Shown here in pieces: positions 36,502-45,145 of a stretch of 64,000 nucleotides of DNA; within the stretch, counting starts at the first letter, position 1; the number at the start of each line of letters is the position of its first letter. A program made the position numbers and the translations under genes. The stretch covers positions 186,001 through 250,000 of the forward strand of contig NZ_CP049259.1 in NCBI RefSeq assembly GCF_011047315.1, read 5' to 3'. Source of the DNA: Altererythrobacter sp. BO-6 (GTDB lineage Bacteria > Pseudomonadota > Alphaproteobacteria > Sphingomonadales > Sphingomonadaceae). The notes below the pieces were generated by a model. The model did no database searches. It was not told where the DNA came from and was given only the letters and a program-made list of their open reading frames with translations.

Positions 36502-37545
36502 CTATCGGCTTTTCAAGCGTTGCCCCAGAACGGTCAGCAATTCGTACTGCGGGATGCCGCTTTGCTGCGCTGCATCGGGCAGCGAATAGGGCACACTCAA
36601 CCAGTCGCCTTCGCTGAGATCGGGTGCGTCCGATAGATCGATGACGATCATGTCCATCGACACTTTGCCAAGCACCGGAAGGCGATGTCCGTTGTGCTCC
36701 AGGGCGCCAACTTCACGCCAGTGATGCAGGTAGCCATCGGCATAACCAAGCGAGGCGACGCCGACCCGCATGTCTCGCGGGGCAATGAACGTGGCGTTGT
36801 AGCCAACGCTTTCGCCCGCGACGATCTGGCGGGTCTGGATGATCGCCGCTTCGGGATAGGCCACCTGGCGGATTTCGCTCGCCAGTTCCGGCCGCTGCCA
36901 TCCCCCGTAGAGCGACAGACCAGGCCGGGTGAGGTCGAAATGGTAATCGGGGCCAAGCGCAATACCGGCGCTGTTGGCGAAGCTGACCTGCCCATGTTTG
37001 ATCAGTGGAATGACTGCTTGAAATGCGGCGAGCTGCTGCACATTCTTCGGGCCATCCTCGTCAGCGCTGGCAAGGTGCGACATCAGCGTGCGCACATCGA
37101 GCTGCGCGACCAGCGGGTCGCCGACTTCATGCGGCGACAAGCCGAGCCGGTTGATCCCGCTGTCGATCATCAGGTCACACGGCCCGCCGCCGCTCTCGAC
37201 CCAGCGCTTTGCCTGCGCCAGCGAATTGATCGTGGGGATCGCGCCGGTCGCCCGGGCATAGGCTGCATCCGCGTCAGTCAGCGGCCCGTGTAGCACGGAA
37301 ATGCTGCTTGCGGGCACATGACGGGCGACCGCTGCTACTTCGCACCAGTGGGCGACGAAGAATTGCTGCGCACCGGCATCGCGCAAAACCGGCAGGCACT
37401 GCGCGACGCCCAGCCCATAACAGTCTGCCTTGACGGCAGCACCGGCAGACGCCTGGCCGGACAGTCGGTTCAGCGCGCGCCAGTTTGCCGCCAGCGCGTC
37501 TCGATCGATCTTCAGCCGCAACGATGGCGGCGGTGCGTCAGCCAT
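36502..37545 (-). CDS. alr: Alanine racemase
   Basis: A 347-residue PLP enzyme that makes D-alanine for the cell wall. The PLP lysine is in AAVKADCYGLG, the second catalytic base is probably the Tyr in GYNATF, and VSMDMIVIDLS is the family motif. The ATG at 37545 overlaps the end of the upstream transporter by 8 bases. With the DacA-like, MltB and CAP genes it adds to the cell-wall content of the window, without being in their operon. Confidence 0.93.
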   Translation of the reverse strand: MADAPPPSLRLKIDRDALAANWRALNRLSGQASAGAAVKADCYGLGVAQCLPVLRDAGAQQFFVAHWCEVAAVARHVPASSISVLHGPLTDADAAYARATGAIPTINSLAQAKRWVESGGGPCDLMIDSGINRLGLSPHEVGDPLVAQLDVRTLMSHLASADEDGPKNVQQLAAFQAVIPLIKHGQVSFANSAGIALGPDYHFDLTRPGLSLYGGWQRPELASEIRQVAYPEAAIIQTRQIVAGESVGYNATFIAPRDMRVGVASLGYADGYLHHWREVGALEHNGHRLPVLGKVSMDMIVIDLSDAPDLSEGDWLSVPYSLPDAAQQSGIPQYELLTVLGQRLKSR

Positions 37546-39175
37546 GTGTGTCTTCGAAATCGCGCGGCGGGCCATCGGGTATGCCCCACCACAGCACCAC
37601 CAGGCCGAAGGCGACAATCCCCCATGTGTACCAGAGTCCGGAATAGATATTGCCGGTGCTGGCCACGATCACACCCGCTATCAACGGCAGGAAGCCGCCG
37701 AGATAACCGGCCCCGATGTGATAGGGGATCGACATCGAACTGTAGCGGATCGAGGGCGGGAACATCTCTGAAAGCAGCGCCGCCACCGAACCATAAGTCA
37801 GCGCGGACAGGATACCTAGACCCAGCAGGATCGCGCAAATTCCCAGCAGGTTTGCGAGCTCCGGCTGTTGCTTGGTGAAGTCGAAGCCATATTCGCTCAG
37901 GGCGGCCTGAAGGCCAGCCTTGCGCGCGGCACCATCATCGAACCACTCCGGCTCAAGCCCGATCTCTTCGCTGCCCACAGTGACGCGAAGGGCCTCACCC
38001 GGCACCATGGTGTAAGCCACGCCCGAGGCGGTGAGTGTTTCGAGGATCTTGCCGCATTGGGTCTGATCGCGATCGAACAGTTCGGCAAAAGGATCGGTGG
38101 TACACTGCGGCCCTTCGACCCGCACCGGGGTGATCTTGGCCGATTCCTGCAACCCCGGGTTGGCCAGGCTGCCGAGCGCCCAGAACGCCGGGAACAGCAG
38201 CAACAAGGTCAGAACGGCGCCAATGACTATGGGCTTCTTGCGACCGACCCGATCCGACCATTTGCCGACAATCAGGTAGAAGCTCATGATGATCAGGCCG
38301 GTCACGAACAAGATCAGTTCAACCGTCTGGTCGGCCACGTTCATCGGACCGCGCAGGAAGCTCATGCTTGAGAAGAAGCCGGTGTACCAGATCGTCGTCA
38401 GGATGCCGGATACGCCAAACAGCGCCACGAAAATGCGCTTCTTGTTGCCGGGATAGGTGAAGCTTTCGATGAAGGGATTTCCGGCGATTTTTCCTTCCTG
38501 CTTCATGGCCTGGAACACAGGGCTTTCCGACAGCATCAGCCGCATCCACAGCGAAATGCCCAGCAGGATGATCGACAACAGGAACGGCACGCGCCAGCCC
38601 CAGGCGGCAAAGTCGTCCTCGGGGATCAACGCGCGGCAGATCAGAACCACGGCGATCGACAATACGAAACCGCCTGCCACACTGGCCTGGATGAAGCTGG
38701 TGTAATACCCGCGCTTTTCGGGCGGCGCGTGTTCGGCGACATAAATTGCCGCGCCGCCATATTCACCGCCCAGCGCAAGCCCTTGCAGGATGCGCAGGAA
38801 GATGATGATGATCGGGGCCACGATGCCGATCGTATCGACTGTGGGAATCAGGCCGACGCCCGCCGTCGCAATCCCCATCAGCGTAACCGTGACAAGGAAG
38901 GTGTATTTGCGCCCCAGCTTGTCGCCCAGATAGCCGAACAGCACCGCACCGATCGGGCGAAAGGCGAAGCCGACCGCAAAGGTCGACCATACCAGCAACA
39001 GGCCCAGCGTCTCGTTATCGGTGTCGTAAAACGCATCTTTCAGGATGTAGGCAAGCGTGCCGTATATGAAGAAATCGTACCATTCGAAAATCGTGCCGGC
39101 GCTGCTGGCGCCGATCACCAGGCGGATTTCCTTTTCGCTTGGTTCACGAATGGCAGTGCTTGCTGTCTCTGACAT
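37538..39175 (-). CDS. MFS transporter, metabolite:H+ symporter type, with large extra loop
   Basis: A 545-residue transporter. The N-terminus GTIFEWYDFFIYGTLAYIL, the loop GYLGDKLGRKYTF and GEYGGAAIYVAEHAPPEKRG are those of the MHS (ProP/shikimate/dicarboxylate) subfamily. An insert of about 105 residues with two Cys (CTTDPFAELFDRDQTQC) lies between the tenth and eleventh membrane segments and makes the protein longer than usual. I used the ATG at 39175 (MSETAST). It overlaps alr at its stop. Substrate cannot be told from sequence. Confidence 0.9.
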   Translation of the reverse strand: MSETASTAIREPSEKEIRLVIGASSAGTIFEWYDFFIYGTLAYILKDAFYDTDNETLGLLLVWSTFAVGFAFRPIGAVLFGYLGDKLGRKYTFLVTVTLMGIATAGVGLIPTVDTIGIVAPIIIIFLRILQGLALGGEYGGAAIYVAEHAPPEKRGYYTSFIQASVAGGFVLSIAVVLICRALIPEDDFAAWGWRVPFLLSIILLGISLWMRLMLSESPVFQAMKQEGKIAGNPFIESFTYPGNKKRIFVALFGVSGILTTIWYTGFFSSMSFLRGPMNVADQTVELILFVTGLIIMSFYLIVGKWSDRVGRKKPIVIGAVLTLLLLFPAFWALGSLANPGLQESAKITPVRVEGPQCTTDPFAELFDRDQTQCGKILETLTASGVAYTMVPGEALRVTVGSEEIGLEPEWFDDGAARKAGLQAALSEYGFDFTKQQPELANLLGICAILLGLGILSALTYGSVAALLSEMFPPSIRYSSMSIPYHIGAGYLGGFLPLIAGVIVASTGNIYSGLWYTWGIVAFGLVVLWWGIPDGPPRDFEDTHG

Positions 39176-39213
39176 GGCGCTTGCGCTCTCCCCTTGGCTA
39201 GGCCGGCCAAGCT

Positions 39214-39657
39214 CTAACCGCTGGCATCGCCCTTGGAAAGCGCTTGCAGCGCAGCCTTCCACGGCAGCAGCAGTGCACCGTGCCTTCCCGGATAATCGCG
39301 CGCGACCAGCAACGGTCCGAAACCGGGCCACGTCGGTTCGGCACCGGTTGGCTCGTTCAGCCAGCTTCCGATTTCAGCCAGGTGTCCCGCAAGATCGGCC
39401 CGGTCGAAGCCCTGGCCGCCTTTCGCGAATATCGCTGCCGAGGCCTGACCCACCGCGCAGGCCGAAACGCGCAGACCAAGGCGGGCGATCCTGCTCCGAT
39501 CGTCAAGCTCAAGCCCGATCTCGATGCTGCTGCCGCAGGTCTTGGAGCGCGCGCTGCCGGAATGCTCCCATGCGCCGACGAAAGGATAACTCGCAAGCTC
39601 AGTCGCTAGCGACAACAGGGTTGGCGAGTAGAGCTGTCCCGCCGTGCCAGCGCTCAT
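39214..39657 (-). CDS. Iron-sulfur cluster assembly scaffold-like protein (NifU/IscU-fold)
   Basis: A 147-residue protein resembling the IscU/NifU N-terminal fold. It has GSARSKTCGSSIEIGLELD, where the first conserved Cys lies, and VSACAVGQASAAIFA with the second. A third Cys in the expected later position is not seen, so it may be a divergent scaffold. The ATG overlaps the cvpA stop (ATGA). The family is common next to cvpA and radA in sphingomonads. Confidence 0.82.
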   Translation of the reverse strand: MSAGTAGQLYSPTLLSLATELASYPFVGAWEHSGSARSKTCGSSIEIGLELDDRSRIARLGLRVSACAVGQASAAIFAKGGQGFDRADLAGHLAEIGSWLNEPTGAEPTWPGFGPLLVARDYPGRHGALLLPWKAALQALSKGDASG

Positions 39658-40175
39658 TCTGCCGCTTCCGCAGCCTCGCGCAATGCTTCGCGGCGCTCGG
39701 CGATGATCTCGACCATTGCGCGCGAGCTGGTATCGATAATCGGATAGGTTCGACCGGTCACAATCCAGTCTGGCCGCCCCTTGTATCCCCACACGGTGTC
39801 ATAACCGAGCGCAAGCAGCGAGAAGGCGAAGACCACGATCAGGCCGCCCTTGAGCAGGCCGAAACCAAAGCCAAGCACCCGGTCAATCGGGCCCATGATC
39901 GAATTGCGCGAGGCCTCGCCCACATTGTTCGCGATCACCTTCATGGCCGCATAGGGGATGAGCAGCAGCAAAACGAAGGCCAGGATCGCGGTAGTGATCG
40001 GGGAGTCGATATAACCATCAAGGAACTCGGCCAGAGGCGTATGGAGCTGATGTATTGCAAAAGCCGCCAGCACCCAGGCCGCCAGAGAGAGCACTTCCTG
40101 AACCAACCCCCGCATGAAGCCACCGATGGCGGCAATGCCGACAATGACCAGCACAATGATATCGAACCCGTTCAT
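39654..40175 (-). CDS. CvpA family membrane protein
   Basis: A 173-residue inner-membrane protein with four hydrophobic segments (FDIIVLVIVGIAAIGGFMRG; VLSLAAWVLAAFAI; TTAILAFVLLLLIPYAAMKV; LLKGGLIVVFAFSLLALGY) and a cytoplasmic Glu/Arg-rich tail. The R-G-hydrophobic start and the DRVLGFGFGLLKGG turn are CvpA hallmarks. It is needed for colicin V production in E. coli and linked to envelope stress. It lies 12 bases downstream of radA and overlaps the scaffold gene. Confidence 0.9.
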   Translation of the reverse strand: MNGFDIIVLVIVGIAAIGGFMRGLVQEVLSLAAWVLAAFAIHQLHTPLAEFLDGYIDSPITTAILAFVLLLLIPYAAMKVIANNVGEASRNSIMGPIDRVLGFGFGLLKGGLIVVFAFSLLALGYDTVWGYKGRPDWIVTGRTYPIIDTSSRAMVEIIAERREALREAAEAAE

Positions 40176-40187
40176 GGGTTGTACCGA

Positions 40188-41555
40188 TTATGGATTTGCC
40201 ATCACGCGGTCAACGAGGTTCGCAACTTGTCCCAAACCGCGATAGTTAATCGCCGACGAGCCGTTTTCGGCAGCCGCCGGGCCGAATGCTGCGGTGAAGC
40301 CCAGCTTGTCCGCCTCGCGCAAACGCAAACTGGTGTGTGCGACGGGCCGGATTTCGCCCGCCAGCGATACTTCCCCGAACCAGACCGATTGTTGCGGCAA
40401 GGGCTTATCGGCGAGTGCGGAAACGAGTGCTGCGGCCACCGCAAGGTCAGCCGCCGGATCCGACAGGCGGTATCCCCCGGCGATATTGAGGTAAACTTCG
40501 GCCGAGCTGAAGTTAAGCCCGCAGCGCGATTCCAAGACTGCAAGCAACATCGCGAGCCGGCTGCTGTCCCAGCCCACCACCGCGCGGCGCGGCGTAGCGC
40601 CCGATTGCAGGCGCACGATCAGCGCCTGGATTTCCACCAGCACAGGTCGCGTGCCTTCCAGTGCCGGGAAAACGGCGCTCCCCGCCAGCGGCTGATCGCG
40701 TCCCGAAAGGAACAGCATGGATGGATTGCCCACTTCTTCCAGACCTTCGCTCACCATCGAGAAAACGCCGATCTCGTCGACCGCCCCGAAGCGGTTCTTC
40801 AGCGCACGCAGGATACGGTATTGATGGCTGCGCTCCCCTTCGAAGCTCATCACCACATCGACCATGTGTTCAAGCACGCGCGGACCGGCGATGCTGCCGT
40901 CCTTGGTAACATGGCCGACCAAGACCATCGCGACCCCATTTTCCTTGGCATAGCGGATCAGTTCGAAGGCACAGCCGCGAACCTGGCTGACTGTGCCCGG
41001 CGCGCCTTCGATCGTGTCGGAATACATCGTCTGGATCGAATCGATCACCAGCAGCGCCGGTGGTGCCATCTGGCCCAGCGTCGTCAGGATATCGCGGACC
41101 GAGGTTTCCGAAGCCAGCCTGATCGGTGCATCGGCCAGGCCCAGCCGTGACGCGCGCATGCGCACCTGCCCGGCCGCCTCTTCGCCGCTGACATAGACCA
41201 CTTCGCGCCCGCTGCGCGCAATCGTTGCCGCCGCTTGGAGTAGTAATGTAGATTTACCGATGCCCGGATCGCCGCCCATCAGCACTGCGGAACCGGGTAC
41301 CAGCCCCCCGCCAAGCGCCCGGTCAAATTCCTTGAGCCCCGTTGTTTGCCGGACCGGCAACTCACCGGGTCGGTTGAGTTCGACAAACTCCACCGCTCTG
41401 CCCCCGCGCGACAGATCGTGCTTTTGCGAGAAAACGGTCGCCGGTGCATCCTCCACCAGCGTGTTCCACTCGGCACAGTCGGGGCATTGCCCTTGCCAGC
41501 GGTGCGAAACACTGCCGCAAGCCTGACACACAAAGCGTTTCTTGGTCTTGGCCAT
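40188..41555 (-). CDS. radA: DNA repair protein RadA
   Basis: A 455-residue RecA-like branch-migration helicase. The N-terminal zinc finger is CQACGSVSHRWQGQCPDC. Walker A is GGDPGIGKSTLL, the RadA-specific LKNRFGAVDEIGVF is intact, and the Lon-like C-terminal domain (LNIAGGYRLSDPAADLAVA) is present. It starts divergently from the patatin-like gene across 70 bases. Confidence 0.95.
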   Translation of the reverse strand: MAKTKKRFVCQACGSVSHRWQGQCPDCAEWNTLVEDAPATVFSQKHDLSRGGRAVEFVELNRPGELPVRQTTGLKEFDRALGGGLVPGSAVLMGGDPGIGKSTLLLQAAATIARSGREVVYVSGEEAAGQVRMRASRLGLADAPIRLASETSVRDILTTLGQMAPPALLVIDSIQTMYSDTIEGAPGTVSQVRGCAFELIRYAKENGVAMVLVGHVTKDGSIAGPRVLEHMVDVVMSFEGERSHQYRILRALKNRFGAVDEIGVFSMVSEGLEEVGNPSMLFLSGRDQPLAGSAVFPALEGTRPVLVEIQALIVRLQSGATPRRAVVGWDSSRLAMLLAVLESRCGLNFSSAEVYLNIAGGYRLSDPAADLAVAAALVSALADKPLPQQSVWFGEVSLAGEIRPVAHTSLRLREADKLGFTAAFGPAAAENGSSAINYRGLGQVANLVDRVMANP

Positions 41556-41625
41556 AGTCGCGCGATAAACAGAACATTACAGGAACGCAATTGCCAACTT
41601 GCGGTTGGCACGTCACTATCCCCCG

Positions 41626-43941
41626 ATGCACCAGAAGGAACTTCGCATTGCCCTGGTCTGCTACGGCGGCGTCAGCCTGGCGGTATACATGCATGGCGTC
41701 ACCAAGGAATTGTGGCACCTGGCGCGGGCAAGCCGTGCGTTCCATGCCGGCGAGACGGCCGAAACCGGCACTGCAAAAATATATCGGGATCTGCTGGAGC
41801 ACATCGAACAAGCACATTCGCTCAGGTTGCGGGTGTTGCCGGATATCCTGACCGGGGCCAGCGCCGGCGGGATCAACGCGGTGTTCCTTTCGCAAGCGAT
41901 CTATGCGGGCCACTCGCTGGAGCCCCTGACCGACCTGTGGCTGGAAAATGCCGATGTCGACCGCTTGCTCGATCCCGACGCGCGGCCCCTATGGAAATTC
42001 GCCAAGTTCTGGGCGCAGCCGATTGCATGGTGGCTAATCTCACGCCCTGGCAATGTCGTATCCGAAAGCGTCGCACCCGAAACGCGTGATGAAGTTCGCA
42101 GGAAAGTGTCGCGCTTCATTCGCGGGCGCTGGTTCGAGCCGCCGTTTTCCGGCGACAATTTTTCGCAACTGCTGTTCGATGCATTGGCCGCGATGCGTGA
42201 TGCCCCATCGGGGCCGCCGCTGCTGCCGCCGGATCATCCGATCGACCTGTTCGTGACCAGCACGGATTTTCGCGGCCATGTGGAACTCCTGCGCCTCAAC
42301 AGCCCGCCGGTCGTGGAAGAGAGCGAACATCGCCTGCCAATTCACTTTCGCGGACAGATTGACCATCTGCCGGGTGACGGCATTGCCAATCTGCTGGAAC
42401 TGACCTTCGCCGCGCGTGCCACGGCCAGTTTTCCCGGGGCATTCCCGGCATTGGAATTGAAGGAGATCGACCGTCTGGCCCAGCGCAGAGGGGTCGACTG
42501 GGCCAGCCGCAGCGAATTCCTGCACCGGATAATGCCCACACATGCGCGGCTTGATACGCTTGAGAAAGTGGCGCTGATCGACGGATCGGTTCTGGTCAAC
42601 GCGCCCTTTGCCGAAGCGATCAACGCGCTGCATGGTCGGCCCGGCCACCGCGAGGTTGACCGCCGCTTCGTCTATATCGATCCACGGCCAGACCGGATCG
42701 CCACGATGAAGGATGAAACCCCCAAGCCGGTGGGATTCTTTGCGGCAATCTTTGGTTCGATCTCCACCCTGCCGCGCGAACAACCGATCCGCGACAATCT
42801 GCAACTGCTTGAACAGCAATCGCGCGACGCCGCCCGCCTGCAGCAAATCCTGGCCGGTTTGCGTCCCGAGGTCGAACGTGCGGTAGAGAAACTGTTCGGG
42901 CTAACCTTCTTCCTCGACCGCCCCACGCCCAAAAGGCTGCATGGTTGGCGCGCCAAGGCGCAGCAGGCTGCAGCCGAGAACGCGGGGTATGCCTTCCAGT
43001 CGTATGCGCAGGTCAAGTTCGCCGGGATTGTCGATCAGCTGGCAAAGCTGGTGAGCGATGCCGCACCGCAGCTCGACCTGCCCGATTGCGACCCGATTGC
43101 GGCTGCCTTGCGGGCTGAGCTAGAGCGTCGGGGCCTCAGCGAATTGTCCGGCCCGAAGGGTGGTGCCAGCGAAGCCGCCATCGGCTTTTTCCGCGCCCAT
43201 GACGTCGGCTTCCGCATCCGCCGGTTGCGCATGCTGGCAAGGCGTTTGGCACGCGATTGGGAACGCGACCCGGAGATCCCTGACGATGCATTGGATGTGG
43301 CGCGAAGCGAGATCTACGCCATCCTGAGCGACTATTACCACCGCGATACCCTCGCCGCGCTAGGTCCTGATTTTCCAGCGATCGCGGCCAATGTTTTCAG
43401 GGACCCAGGTGCGGTGCTCGATTTCCTGGAGCAGAAGCGCCTGCTCCCCGAAGTCGATGACCAGGCCGAAGACAGATTGTGCGAAGCTCTCGGCAAGATG
43501 CCCAAGCAGCTTCGCCGCCGGATGCTGCTCGCCTATCTCGGCTTCCCTTATTTCGATGTCGCTACCCTGCCCTTGCTGCAGCAGGAGGGTTTGACCGAAT
43601 TCGATCCGATCAAGGTTGACCGAATCTCTCCCGATGACGCCCGTTCGATCCGCGATGGCGGTGCGCGGGCGACGCTACGCGGTATCGAGTTCTATAATTT
43701 CGGGGCCTTCTTCAGCCGTGCCTATCGCGAGAACGATTATATCTGGGGGCGGCTGCACGGGGCCGAACGCATGATCGACCTGGTCTGCTCGACGCTCGAG
43801 CGACCATTGGATGAGGATGACTGCCGCAGTTTCAAGCGCGCCGCGTTTGACGCCATTATCGATGAGGAACTGCAGGCCGGGCGCTGCGCGCGGGACCTTC
43901 TAGAAGGATTGCGCGCGGAAATCGCCGCGCGCTTTACCTAG
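41626..43941 (+). CDS. Patatin-like phospholipase family protein (large form)
   Basis: A 771-residue protein of the bacterial patatin-like family with a long C-terminal extension (DUF3376 type). The start ELRIALVCYGGVSLAVYMHGV contains the oxyanion glycine loop. GASAGG (GxSxG) carries the catalytic Ser, and LIDGSVLVNAPF holds the Asp of the dyad. No signal peptide or membrane span is evident, so it probably acts on the inner face of the membrane. I chose the ATG at 41626; the frame is open only to a TTG at 41599. Its stop overlaps the end of dnaJ on the other strand by 4 bases. Confidence 0.88.
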   Translation: MHQKELRIALVCYGGVSLAVYMHGVTKELWHLARASRAFHAGETAETGTAKIYRDLLEHIEQAHSLRLRVLPDILTGASAGGINAVFLSQAIYAGHSLEPLTDLWLENADVDRLLDPDARPLWKFAKFWAQPIAWWLISRPGNVVSESVAPETRDEVRRKVSRFIRGRWFEPPFSGDNFSQLLFDALAAMRDAPSGPPLLPPDHPIDLFVTSTDFRGHVELLRLNSPPVVEESEHRLPIHFRGQIDHLPGDGIANLLELTFAARATASFPGAFPALELKEIDRLAQRRGVDWASRSEFLHRIMPTHARLDTLEKVALIDGSVLVNAPFAEAINALHGRPGHREVDRRFVYIDPRPDRIATMKDETPKPVGFFAAIFGSISTLPREQPIRDNLQLLEQQSRDAARLQQILAGLRPEVERAVEKLFGLTFFLDRPTPKRLHGWRAKAQQAAAENAGYAFQSYAQVKFAGIVDQLAKLVSDAAPQLDLPDCDPIAAALRAELERRGLSELSGPKGGASEAAIGFFRAHDVGFRIRRLRMLARRLARDWERDPEIPDDALDVARSEIYAILSDYYHRDTLAALGPDFPAIAANVFRDPGAVLDFLEQKRLLPEVDDQAEDRLCEALGKMPKQLRRRMLLAYLGFPYFDVATLPLLQQEGLTEFDPIKVDRISPDDARSIRDGGARATLRGIEFYNFGAFFSRAYRENDYIWGRLHGAERMIDLVCSTLERPLDEDDCRSFKRAAFDAIIDEELQAGRCARDLLEGLRAEIAARFT

Positions 43942-44137
43942 CTGCCGAAAGCATCCTTCAGGCGATCGAAGAAACCCTTGCTTTCCGGGCATTCCTCACC
44001 GGTTTCGGTGTCGCGAAACTGCTCGAGCAATTCTTTTTGCTTCTTCGACAGCCTGGTGGGCGTTTCGACTGCGATTTCGACCACCAGGTCACCCCGTCCG
44101 CGGCCCTGCAGCACCGGCATGCCCGCGCCACGTACCG
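43938..44137 (-). pseudogene. dnaJ: C-terminal part of DnaJ, out of frame with the rest
   Basis: This stretch encodes the last ~65 residues of DnaJ ([20 protein letters not shown] to FFDRLKDAFGS), the expected continuation of the C-terminal substrate-binding domain. It is one frame away from the main dnaJ reading frame. Removing one of the two Cs at 44135-44136 restores [13 protein letters not shown] and a 376-residue DnaJ. It has no credible start of its own, and I regard it as part of dnaJ. Confidence 0.88.
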
Positions 44138-45069
44138 CGCAGCTGCTTGCCAGACTGGATGCCGGCCGGAATCTCGACGGTGTTCGCGTCGCCGCCCAGG
44201 TCGGGGATGTCGACCGTACCGCCCAGCGCCGCCGTGGTGAAACTGATCGGCACCCGCGTGGCCAGCGTGGTGCCTTCGCGCTGGAACACCGGATGCGGCT
44301 TCACATGGACGAAAATGTAGAGATCGCCCGGAGGTGCGCCGCGCGGGCCTGCCTCGCCTTTTCCGGCCAGGCGGATGCGGGTGCCGGTATCGACACCGGG
44401 AGGAATTTCCACTTCCAGTGCGCGCGCCTTGTCCACCACGCCTTCGCCGCGGCATTCCTTGCACGGATCCTCGATCACCGCGCCGCGCCCGTGGCAGGTC
44501 GGGCATGGCCGCTCGACCACGAAGAAGCCCTGCTTGGCGCGGACCTTGCCGTGACCGTCGCACATGCGGCATTCGCGCTCGCCAGTGCCGGGCTTTGCGC
44601 CCGAGCCGGAACAGGTCTCGCAGCCTTGAGATACCTCGATTTCGAGCTCGACCGACTTGCCGTGGAAGGCATCGTCGAGCGTCACTTCAAGATCGTAACG
44701 CAGGTCGGCACCGCGGCGTGGCTGGGCCCGGCGTGCACCGCCGCCGCCAAAGGCGCTGCCGAAGATCGTCTCGAAAATATCGCCGATGTCGCCAAAGTCG
44801 CCCTGCGGGCCGCGGCCACCGCCACCCATCCCGCCGTTCTGGAACGCGGCATGGCCGAAGCGGTCGTACGCTGCACGCTTCTGCGGATCCTTTAGGCAGT
44901 CGTAAGCCTCGTTGATGGCCTTGAAGCGCGCTTCGCTATCGTGGCACCCCGGATTGCGGTCGGGGTGATACTTCATCGCCAGCTTGCGATAAGCGCTCTT
45001 GATCGCGGCACCATCGGCGTCGCGGGTTACTTCGAGCAGCTCGTAATAATCGATATCGGTTGAAGCCAT
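44089..45069 (-). CDS. dnaJ: Chaperone DnaJ, frameshifted near its C-terminus
   Basis: The Hsp40 partner of DnaK. It has the J-domain with HPD in KYHPDRNPG, a Gly/Phe-rich linker ([19 protein letters not shown]), four CxxCxGxG-type zinc repeats ([36 protein letters not shown]), and the C-terminal domain up to [14 protein letters not shown]. The frame then slips at 44135-44136 and ends as [15 protein letters not shown], giving 326 residues instead of 376. Zinc and J domains are unaffected. It lies 76 bases after dnaK, the usual order. Confidence 0.93.
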   Translation of the reverse strand: MASTDIDYYELLEVTRDADGAAIKSAYRKLAMKYHPDRNPGCHDSEARFKAINEAYDCLKDPQKRAAYDRFGHAAFQNGGMGGGGRGPQGDFGDIGDIFETIFGSAFGGGGARRAQPRRGADLRYDLEVTLDDAFHGKSVELEIEVSQGCETCSGSGAKPGTGERECRMCDGHGKVRAKQGFFVVERPCPTCHGRGAVIEDPCKECRGEGVVDKARALEVEIPPGVDTGTRIRLAGKGEAGPRGAPPGDLYIFVHVKPHPVFQREGTTLATRVPISFTTAALGGTVDIPDLGGDANTVEIPAGIQSGKQLRGTWRGHAGAAGPRTG

Positions 45070-45145
45070 AAGGTCCCCGCCCCTTCAAAGCCTATCCGCC
45101 ACCGGCGCTGCATGCACCAGTGGCGGGAAGGCCTTCATCAGGACA

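Noticed and set aside
39057..41150. 697-codon plus-strand frame across the transporter, scaffold, cvpA and radA
   Set aside because: It runs antisense to four well-supported genes and shows no recognisable domain.
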